Shown here: one piece after another, positions 1 through 4,703 of the stretch
Layout of the letters: each line of letters begins with the position of its first letter
How positions within the stretch are numbered: the first letter of the stretch is position 1
NCBI GenBank assembly: GCA_016875755.1
Contig: VGOX01000123.1
Coordinates: 1 to 6,758, forward strand
Reading direction: 5' to 3'
DNA from: Chloroflexota bacterium
Lineage (GTDB): Bacteria; Chloroflexota; Anaerolineae; Anaerolineales; Villigracilaceae
Length of the DNA: 6,758 bases
Program-made: the position numbers and the translations under genes
The notes under the pieces: generated by a model
The model's database searches: none
What the model saw: only the letters and a program-made list of their open reading frames with translations
Told to the model about the DNA's origin: nothing

Positions 1-7
1 AAAACAA

Positions 8-120
8 AAATGGGCTACTTTTCGTTTATAAAGTGGTCCCCTTTTCGTTAATAATTTTAATGTCGGTTCTTTCAAAGTGGGTACTTTTTCGTTAATAAAA
101 TGGGCACTTTTTCGCTTGTA
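8..120. repeat. Four 23-bp direct repeats in two tandem pairs, resembling insertion-sequence end repeats
   Basis: Four 23-bp units can be aligned by eye at 8-30, 31-53, 75-97 and 98-120. The first two and the last two are directly adjacent, and a 21-bp spacer (54-74) separates the pairs. The approximate consensus is AARTGGGYAC followed by a T-run, then CGTTAATA. The best copies also carry a small inner inverted repeat (AAAGT...ACTTT). Multiple short repeats at the ends act as transposase-binding sites in IS21-family elements, and the spacer holds a TGTCGGTTCTTTC stretch that could be such a terminus. No transposase gene lies in the window, so assignment to IS21 or any other family is an inference. 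Iterons or a regulatory array are alternatives, but the position against a broken gene favours a mobile-element edge. Confidence 0.6.
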
Positions 121-131
121 AAAAACACACG

Positions 132-896
132 AGCAATCTGTATCTGGTCACCGTCAAAACAGGGAGCGGCAGCGGCTCCATTCGGCTTGATGTGCTTGAC
201 AATGATAGCATTGTTGATATTTCTGGTTTGCCGCTGGGCGGGCTTGGCATTGGTAATGGAAATTTCACGACAGGCGACATGTATGTGCTTGACCGCTCCG
301 CGCCTGCTGTGCATACGGCTGTTTTCTTTTCGAATGGAAATAACGATGGCTGGGCTCTGGAATCAAAAGAGACGAGCGATCAGGGCGGCTCGACAAACGC
401 AAATGCACAAACATTTAAGCTCGGTGATGACGGCAAGGATCTGCAATACCGCGCTATTTTGGATTTCTCGACAGCATCCCTGCCCGATAATGCGGTGATT
501 ACCAAGGCGATTCTGATGATCCAATCGCAAAGCGTAGCGGGGACGAATCCATTCACGACACATCGTTATATGTGGATCGATATTCGTCAGGGGGCGTTCG
601 GGAGTTTTGGTCCATTTACGATTGGTGCGTTGCAGGTTTCCGATTTTCAAGCACCCGCGAGTGTATATGGGGTGGGGGCGATCCAAAACAACCCAGTTGG
701 GAATTGGTATTGGTCTACTTTGGATGCGAGGGCATTTCCGTTTATTAACCTGAAAGGTTCCACACAGTTCCGCCTCGGATTTTTGCTTGATGACAATGAT
801 GACATGAGCGAGGATACCATCTCGTTCTACAGTGGAAATTTCAGCGGGATGATCGACCGCCCAACGCTATTGGTGGAGTATTACATATTGAAGTGA
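132..896 (+). pseudogene. 3' remnant of a large surface/secreted protein gene (end of an Ig-like repeat plus a DNRLRE/CBM-like C-terminal domain)
   Basis: Recognisable protein sequence begins near 132-138 (NLYLVTVKTGSGSG, then IRLDVLDNDSI). It matches the closing strands of a repeated Ig/cadherin-like module found in long extracellular proteins of Chloroflexota, and NGNFTTGDMYVLDRSAP is the usual end of that module. About 150 residues follow (QYRAILDFSTASLPDNAVIT ... DRPTLLVEYYILK) that resemble a DNRLRE/carbohydrate-binding beta-sandwich at the C-terminus of such proteins. The start of the Ig-like module, any preceding domains and the signal peptide are missing. The frame is open back to 99 and enters the 23-bp repeats without an ATG. 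The only plausible start is GTG at 192, which has no Shine-Dalgarno sequence and falls inside the module. I therefore call it a 5'-truncated gene; an automated caller might report 192-896 as a hypothetical protein. Domain identities come from recalled family patterns, not a search. Confidence 0.7.
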
Positions 897-907
897 ACTG
901 TTGACAG

Positions 908-945
908 AAAAAATCCCCGAAGTCAATTTGACTTCGGGGATTTAC
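908..945 (-). terminator. Strong intrinsic terminator of the pdh operon, probably bidirectional
   Basis: The arms 911-926 and 928-943 are perfect reverse complements (AAATCCCCGAAGTCAA against TTGACTTCGGGGATTT), so the real loop will be a few bases around 927. Read on the minus strand, the stem follows the pdhC stop codon by a few bases and runs into six T residues, which is a classic Rho-independent terminator. On the plus strand it lies 14 bases after the stop of the surface-protein remnant and is followed by TTTACTTTT, so it may also stop transcription from that side. Confidence 0.9.
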
Positions 946-947
946 TT

Positions 948-2201
948 TTACACCAACATCCTGACAGGATTTTCCAGGAACTCTGCCAGTTTTTGCATGA
1001 ACTGGGCGGCTTCAGCGCCATCACTTACTCGATGGTCGACCGAGATCGTTGCTTTCATGCGCGAGCCGACTTTCAACTCGCCACTTTCCACGACGGGGAC
1101 TTCCCTTGCAGAAGAGATCGCCAATATCGCAGCTTCGGGCGGGTTGACGATGGCGATAAAGTCTTCCACGTCGTACATGCCCAAGTTGGAAGTGGAGAAG
1201 GTCGAGCCGTCCACATCCTCAGGTTTGACCTTTCCATCACGAGCGCGGGCTGCCATGGATTTGATCTCGCCTGAGATCTGGCGCAGGGATTTAACATCCG
1301 CATCTTTCACGACGACGGTCATGAGTCCACCAGGGACGGTGACGGCTACGCTGACGTTGACGTGCCCGAACTGGATGATCTCATTGCCCTTGATGGTGGC
1401 GTTGAGGTTGGGGAACTGACGCAAGGTCAATGCAACAGCTTTGATAATGAAGTCGTTGACGGAGACTTTTTCATTGTCGCTGAGATAAGCGTTGATCTGC
1501 TTACGCATTTCCATCACCGCTTCCATCTTGTATTCGTGCGTCACATAGAAGTGGGGGATGGTCTGCTTCGATTCGACAAGTCGACGCCCAATGGCTTGAC
1601 GCAGTTTGGTGGTGGGGATGACTTGGTCTTCGGTGGAGACGGGTAATTGGAAATTGGTAATTGGGGCAGAAGACATCGAAGGTCGAACGTCGAAGGTCGC
1701 TCCGCTAGACACTGCTGCCTCTACATCCTTGCGGACGATACGACCATTGGGTCCACTTCCTTGAAGTTGAGCAAGATTGATGTTTTTATCACGGGCGATC
1801 TTGCGTGCAAGTGGACTTGCTTTTACAGCTGAGGATTGACCACTGACGACGGACGATGTTTCAGCGGTGGAAACTGCTTGGGGTGTTGAAGCAGGCGTGG
1901 GTTGAGCGGGAGCCGCGGTCTGCGGTCTATCGTCTGTGGTCGGTTTCACATCCACTTTTTCCCCTTCCGCACCGACGATAGCAATTGGCGCGTTGACGGG
2001 AACCATCGTGCCTTGTTCAGCAATTAATTGCAACACAACACCGCTGGCGGAAGATTCAACTTCCACGGTGGCTTTGTCGGTTTCGATCTCGGCGAGCACA
2101 TCACCTTTGTTGATGGTTTCGCCCACCTGCTTCACCCAGCGGACGAGCAAGCCTTCCGCCATGTCGAAGCCGAGTTTGGGCATTGAAATTGTTTCAGCCA
2201 T
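948..2201 (-). CDS. pdhC: Pyruvate dehydrogenase E2, dihydrolipoamide acetyltransferase
   Basis: This is the core of the pyruvate dehydrogenase complex. It takes the acetyl group formed by E1 on its lipoyl arm and transfers it to CoA. The 417 residues show the standard E2 order. One lipoyl domain (about 1-78) carries the lipoylated lysine K43 in ETDKA. A peripheral-subunit-binding domain (about 127-164) has SPLARKIARD and GPNGRIVRKDV. The catalytic domain (about 192-417) has SNLGMYDVEDFIAIVNPPEA and the active-site motif DHRVSDG, with H390 and D394. The start is well supported: AAAGGAGG (2219-2212) lies upstream and the ATG shares one base with the pdhB stop (TAATG), suggesting translational coupling. 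One lipoyl domain and about 420 residues are normal for this type. The two Ala/Pro/Ser/Thr-rich linkers contain four DNA blocks with 7-bp period, listed separately. No E3 gene follows. Acetoin or 2-oxoisovalerate E2 is an alternative, but the partner E1 favours pyruvate. Confidence 0.93.
   Translation of the reverse strand: MAETISMPKLGFDMAEGLLVRWVKQVGETINKGDVLAEIETDKATVEVESSASGVVLQLIAEQGTMVPVNAPIAIVGAEGEKVDVKPTTDDRPQTAAPAQPTPASTPQAVSTAETSSVVSGQSSAVKASPLARKIARDKNINLAQLQGSGPNGRIVRKDVEAAVSSGATFDVRPSMSSAPITNFQLPVSTEDQVIPTTKLRQAIGRRLVESKQTIPHFYVTHEYKMEAVMEMRKQINAYLSDNEKVSVNDFIIKAVALTLRQFPNLNATIKGNEIIQFGHVNVSVAVTVPGGLMTVVVKDADVKSLRQISGEIKSMAARARDGKVKPEDVDGSTFSTSNLGMYDVEDFIAIVNPPEAAILAISSAREVPVVESGELKVGSRMKATISVDHRVSDGAEAAQFMQKLAEFLENPVRMLV
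1644..1664. repeat. Three 7-bp units (TAATTGG/AAATTGG) in the second E2 linker
   Basis: TAATTGG, AAATTGG and TAATTGG lie head to tail. On the minus strand they encode residues 180-186 of E2 (PITNFQL), just before the catalytic domain. The period of seven bases is not a codon multiple, so this is a DNA-level repeat and not a peptide repeat. Confidence 0.75.
1676..1699. repeat. Three and a half 7-bp units (TCGAAGG/TCGAACG) in the second E2 linker
   Basis: TCGAAGG, TCGAACG and TCGAAGG plus a partial TCG form a block 11 bp from the TAATTGG block. They encode residues 168-176 (ATFDVRPSM) in the linker between the subunit-binding and catalytic domains. Confidence 0.75.
1831..1858. repeat. Four degenerate 7-bp units of the GACNNNN type in the first E2 linker
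   Basis: GAGGATT, GACCACT, GACGACG and GACGATG follow one another. The last unit is identical to the first unit of the pdhA-pdhB intergenic array at 3200. The block encodes residues 115-124 (TSSVVSGQSS), just before the subunit-binding domain. Confidence 0.7.
1917..1944. repeat. Four degenerate 7-bp units of the GTCNNNN type in the first E2 linker
   Basis: Read as GGTCTGC, GGTCTAT, CGTCTGT and GGTCGGT, the block keeps a GTC every seven bases. This is the same pattern as the right half of the pdhA-pdhB array (GTCTGTC, GTCCATC, GTCCGTG). It encodes residues 86-95 (KPTTDDRPQT), shortly after the lipoyl domain. Confidence 0.7.
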
Positions 2202-3175
2202 TATTTCAAGACCTCCTTTGCCGCGGCGACGATGTCATGGACTTGCGGGAGGGCGGCTTGTTCGAGGGTACGGTTATAGGGCAGAGGTACTTCTTTTTGT
2301 GCAACGCGGATGATGGGCGCATCAATATAGTCGAAGGCTTCTTCGTAAATACGGCTGACAATTTCGGAGCCAACACCGTACGACTTCCAACCTTCTTCGA
2401 CAACGATGGCACGGTTGGTTTTCTTGAACGATTCGAGCACGGGTTCCATGTCGAGCGGGCGCAGGGTGCGCAGGTCCACGATCTCGGCTTGGATGCCTTC
2501 CTTTGCGAGTTCATCCGCTGCTTTCATGGATAGCTCAAGTCCCTTGCAGTAGGTGACGATGGTGACATCGCTTCCTTCGCGCTGGATCTTGGATTTTCCA
2601 ATTGGGATGGTGTACTCACCTTCGGGCACCTCACCGCGCACTTGATACATGGTGGCGTGTTCGATGAAGAGAATCGGATCATTCGAACGGATGGCGGATT
2701 TGAGCAATCCTTTGGCATCTTCGGGCGTGCCAGGGCTGACCACTTTCAGGCCGGGGAAATGCGCAAAGACCGCATCGGGCGTCTGCGAGTGGGTAGCGCC
2801 GAGCTGGCGTCCGCCGCCGCCAACGGCGCGGATGACGAGCGGCAGCATGAACTGCCCGCCAAACATGTAGCGCAGTTTCGCGGCTTGATTAACAACATAG
2901 TCCATCGCCGAGAATGCGAAGTTGATGGTCATCAATTCCGCCACGGGGCGCTGACCAACCATTGCCGCGCCAATTGCGCCGCCAAGAATGGCGTTTTCTG
3001 CAATGGGGGTATCTTTGATGCGGTCGGGTCCGTACTTGTCGTAAAAACCTTTGGTGACGGCATACGTCCCGCCCCACACACCGACTTCCTGTCCCATGAT
3101 AAAGACAGCAGGATCGCGGTCCATTTCTTCCATAAGTGCTTGCGAGATCGCCTCGCGCATTGTGATTTTTGCCAT
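2201..3175 (-). CDS. pdhB: Pyruvate dehydrogenase E1 component, beta subunit
   Basis: Together with E1 alpha this subunit forms the thiamine-diphosphate-dependent decarboxylase that acetylates the lipoyl arm of E2. The 324 residues show a transketolase-type pyrimidine-binding domain (about 4-178), with the cofactor-activating glutamate E60 in DTPIAE and the conserved THSQTPDAVFAHFPG (H129). A transketolase C-terminal domain (about 200-318) ends with KEVPLPYNRTLEQAALPQ, a signature of the mitochondrial/alphaproteobacterial-like pyruvate dehydrogenase. I place the start at the ATG at 3175 (MAKITMREAI), preceded by GAGGA at 3186-3182 with a six-base gap. An in-frame ATG 51 bases upstream would add 17 residues encoded by the intergenic repeat and has no convincing ribosome binding site. 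The stop codon overlaps the pdhC start. The length is typical of the family. Confidence 0.95.
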   Translation of the reverse strand: MAKITMREAISQALMEEMDRDPAVFIMGQEVGVWGGTYAVTKGFYDKYGPDRIKDTPIAENAILGGAIGAAMVGQRPVAELMTINFAFSAMDYVVNQAAKLRYMFGGQFMLPLVIRAVGGGGRQLGATHSQTPDAVFAHFPGLKVVSPGTPEDAKGLLKSAIRSNDPILFIEHATMYQVRGEVPEGEYTIPIGKSKIQREGSDVTIVTYCKGLELSMKAADELAKEGIQAEIVDLRTLRPLDMEPVLESFKKTNRAIVVEEGWKSYGVGSEIVSRIYEEAFDYIDAPIIRVAQKEVPLPYNRTLEQAALPQVHDIVAAAKEVLK

Positions 3176-3199
3176 TGTATGTCCTCGTGTTACTCGGAC

Positions 3200-3255
3200 G
3201 ACGATGGACGATAGACCATTGACCATGGTCTGTCGTCCATCGTCCGTGGTCTAGT
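3200..3255. repeat. Eight 7-bp units forming a near-perfect palindrome between pdhA and pdhB
   Basis: From 3200 the sequence divides into GACGATG, GACGATA, GACCATT, GACCATG and then, inverted, GTCTGTC, GTCCATC, GTCCGTG, GTCTAGT. The arms 3200-3219 and 3225-3244 pair over 20 bases with a single T/G wobble and a five-base loop (3220-3224), giving a very stable hairpin in the polycistronic mRNA. There is no T-run, so it is not a terminator. The array runs into the 3' end of pdhA and supplies its TAG stop (3253-3251). On the other side it ends 14 bases before the pdhB Shine-Dalgarno sequence. An effect on mRNA stability or on the E1 alpha to E1 beta ratio is possible but only inferred. Confidence 0.85.
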
Positions 3256-4207
3256 CAGCGTAAATATCCGTGAACAATTCTTCCATTGCGGGTTCGGGGG
3301 AAGTCTCGGCGAATTCAACTGCTTTGATAACTTCCTCTTCCACACGGGCTTCGATCTCATCCAAAGCCTTGCGAGAGGCGACCTTTTTATCCAGCAGGTA
3401 CTTATTGAAAATACCGATCGGGTCGTTCTCTTGCCACTTTTTCACTTCTTTGGCTTTGCGGTAGCGTTCGGGATCGCCCATTGAGTGACCGCGGAAGCGG
3501 TAGGTGTTGATCTCAAGGAAGTACGGCTGACCTTCCTTGCGGATGAAGTCCATCGCTTCTTTTGCCGCTTCGTAGACAGCCATCACATCCATGCCATTGA
3601 CAGCGGAATTCTTCATGCCGTAACCTTCCGCCTTCTGACGGATTTCATCGACGGCTGAAGCGCGCTCCACCGCTGTGCCCATACCGTACTGGTTGTTTTC
3701 ACAAACCCACAGCACGCGCAAGCCCCATGTTTTGGCGATGTTCAATGCTTCATGGAAGTAACCAATATTGGTCGCGCCGTCGCCGAACATGCAGATGGTG
3801 ATGTTGTCATTCTTGGCGTATTGGTCGCCAATGGCGAATCCAGCCGCAATGGGCAAATGCCCGCCGACGATGGCATGTCCGCCCCACATGTTCTTGGACG
3901 TATCCGCCATGTGCATCGAACCGCCCTTGCCTTTGGACATGCCCGTCGCCTTGCCGAGCAGTTCCGCCATCACTGAATCAGCGGAGATGCCGCAATTGAT
4001 GGCAACGCCGTGGTCACGATAGGCGGTGATCACGCGGTCACGCGGTTCGCGCGCCGCGATCAAACCCGTCGAAACGGCTTCCTGTCCGATATACAGGTGC
4101 ATGAAGCCGCCGATCTTGCCAGCCTGGTACAGTTCCGCACCGCGTTCTTCCACACGACGGATCAGTACCATCTGGTAATACAAATCAAGCAATTGTTCTT
4201 TCTTCAT
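3251..4207 (-). CDS. pdhA: Pyruvate dehydrogenase E1 component, alpha subunit
   Basis: First gene of the operon, encoding the thiamine-diphosphate-binding subunit of the E1 heterotetramer that decarboxylates pyruvate. The 318 residues form one dehydrogenase-E1 domain. GFMHLYIGQEAV (35-45) and AYRDHG (H66) are conserved near the active site. GKGGSMHM follows at 93-100. The diphosphate/Mg motif runs from GDGA (142-145) to ENN (170-172). YGMGTAVERAS (174-184) and the loop YRFRGHSMGDPERYR (236-250) point to pyruvate dehydrogenase rather than acetoin dehydrogenase. The ATG at 4207 has GGAG ten bases upstream. The final Ala-Asp codons and the TAG stop lie in or beside the heptamer array, so the C-terminus may have been remodelled by it. 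The neighbours pdhB and pdhC confirm the role. Length and motifs are complete. Confidence 0.95.
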   Translation of the reverse strand: MKKEQLLDLYYQMVLIRRVEERGAELYQAGKIGGFMHLYIGQEAVSTGLIAAREPRDRVITAYRDHGVAINCGISADSVMAELLGKATGMSKGKGGSMHMADTSKNMWGGHAIVGGHLPIAAGFAIGDQYAKNDNITICMFGDGATNIGYFHEALNIAKTWGLRVLWVCENNQYGMGTAVERASAVDEIRQKAEGYGMKNSAVNGMDVMAVYEAAKEAMDFIRKEGQPYFLEINTYRFRGHSMGDPERYRKAKEVKKWQENDPIGIFNKYLLDKKVASRKALDEIEARVEEEVIKAVEFAETSPEPAMEELFTDIYAD

Positions 4208-4234
4208 TGGTTGAGAACTCCGATAAGATGTTCA

Positions 4235-4250
4235 TACGCCTAGAGGCGTA
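4235..4250. promoter_or_regulatory. Inverted repeat in the pdhA leader, candidate operator or hairpin
   Basis: TACGCC (4235-4240) and GGCGTA (4245-4250) are perfect reverse complements around a four-base centre, 28 bases upstream of the pdhA start and inside the predicted leader. It could be a repressor site downstream of the promoter or a short leader hairpin. No T-run follows on the minus strand, so an attenuator is unlikely. No regulator can be named from the sequence. Confidence 0.4.
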
Positions 4251-4327
4251 ATTTTGGGTTGAAAAAAATCAAAGGAAAGAACACCAAACTTCCACTGAGG
4301 TTCTGATTCCCTTCGACCGAGTCGGGG

Positions 4328-4336
4328 ATTATATCA
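4328..4336 (-). promoter_or_regulatory. Extended -10 promoter of the pdhABC operon
   Basis: On the minus strand TGATATAAT reads as an extended -10 element: TG, one base, then a perfect TATAAT at 4333-4328. No good -35 hexamer is visible 16-18 bases upstream, which fits extended -10 promoters. The start point would be near 4321, giving a leader of about 113 nt before pdhA. It is the best -10 match on this strand in the pdhA upstream region. Confidence 0.6.
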
Positions 4337-4389
4337 GAGAAAAATTGCCTGATTTCCGAGTTGATAGGTTTTGAAAGCAGGAAAAAATG

Positions 4390-4417
4390 TTGACATTTCG
4401 TCTCCGCGTGCTATAAA
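4390..4417 (+). promoter_or_regulatory. Sigma-70-type promoter of the small membrane protein gene
   Basis: A perfect TTGACA (4390-4395) is separated by 16 bases from TATAAA (4412-4417). Transcription would start near 4424, about 40 bases before the ATG at 4463. The promoter is divergent from the pdh promoter and does not overlap its -10 element. Confidence 0.75.
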
Positions 4418-4462
4418 TTTAACATCCGCCAAAACGTTTTTTTTATTTCAAAGGAGAATTAA

Positions 4463-4633
4463 ATGAAACTGACACCGCCTAAAAAATGGGTTTTCTGGGT
4501 TTCGGTTGTGTTTGGCTTGCTTGGTTTACTCGGTAATTTGTTCACCATCCCTGTCATCAGCGCCTTTGCCTTTTGGTTCGTGTTCCTGGGGTTGGCGCTC
4601 CTTGTTGCAGGGTTAACAGTCAAAGGTTTTTAG
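4463..4633 (+). CDS. Small two-helix membrane protein of unknown function (56 aa)
   Basis: I recognise no named family. The 56 residues begin with a basic stretch (MKLTPPKK). Two hydrophobic segments follow, at about 9-28 (WVFWVSVVFGLLGLLGNLF region) and 32-52 (ISAFAFWFVFLGLALLVAG region), separated by a short Thr-Ile-Pro turn, and the tail is short and basic (VKGF). The positive N-terminus suggests a helical hairpin in the inner membrane with both ends in the cytoplasm. The gene call is supported by a consensus-like promoter (4390-4417), a strong AAGGAG (4451-4456) seven bases before the ATG, and a hairpin terminator after the stop. It is short enough to be missed by gene callers with a length cut-off. 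It is divergent from pdhA, with no evidence for a shared function. Confidence 0.8.
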   Translation: MKLTPPKKWVFWVSVVFGLLGLLGNLFTIPVISAFAFWFVFLGLALLVAGLTVKGF

Positions 4634-4658
4634 TTTCGTCACAATTGGCGGATGCCTC

Positions 4659-4687
4659 AAACTCCCCGCGTTTTTGCAGGGAGTTTT
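4659..4687 (+). terminator. Hairpin terminator after the small membrane protein gene
   Basis: AAACTCCC (4659-4666) pairs with GGGAGTTT (4679-4686), with two further inner GC pairs possible around a T-rich loop. Only four T residues follow, so termination may be partial. It lies 26 bases after the stop codon and 17 bases before the HEAT-repeat gene. Confidence 0.65.
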
Positions 4688-4703
4688 GCATTAAAATCAA
4701 TTT

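Noticed and set aside
8..120. CRISPR array or plasmid-type iterons.
   Set aside because: Units are directly adjacent in pairs with no unique spacers of constant length, and there is no cas, rep or origin feature nearby.
2642..3214. Plus-strand open frame of 190 codons opposite pdhB.
   Set aside because: It is the antisense shadow of a strongly conserved gene, with no ribosome binding site or recognisable domain.
3176..3226. A 17-residue N-terminal extension of pdhB from an ATG at 3226.
   Set aside because: The extension is encoded by the heptamer palindrome, has no family similarity and lacks a ribosome binding site, whereas the ATG at 3175 has GAGGA at proper spacing and begins the conserved MAKITMREA.
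3200..3244. Possible intrinsic terminator between pdhA and pdhB.
   Set aside because: The stem is strong but no T-run follows on either strand, and pdhB would be cut off from its operon.
4185..4235. A 16-codon upstream frame on the minus strand (MNILSEFSTNEE...) that overlaps the pdhA start in another frame.
   Set aside because: It has no clear ribosome binding site and no residues suggesting a leader peptide; its start falls beside the TACGCC inverted repeat by chance as far as can be seen.
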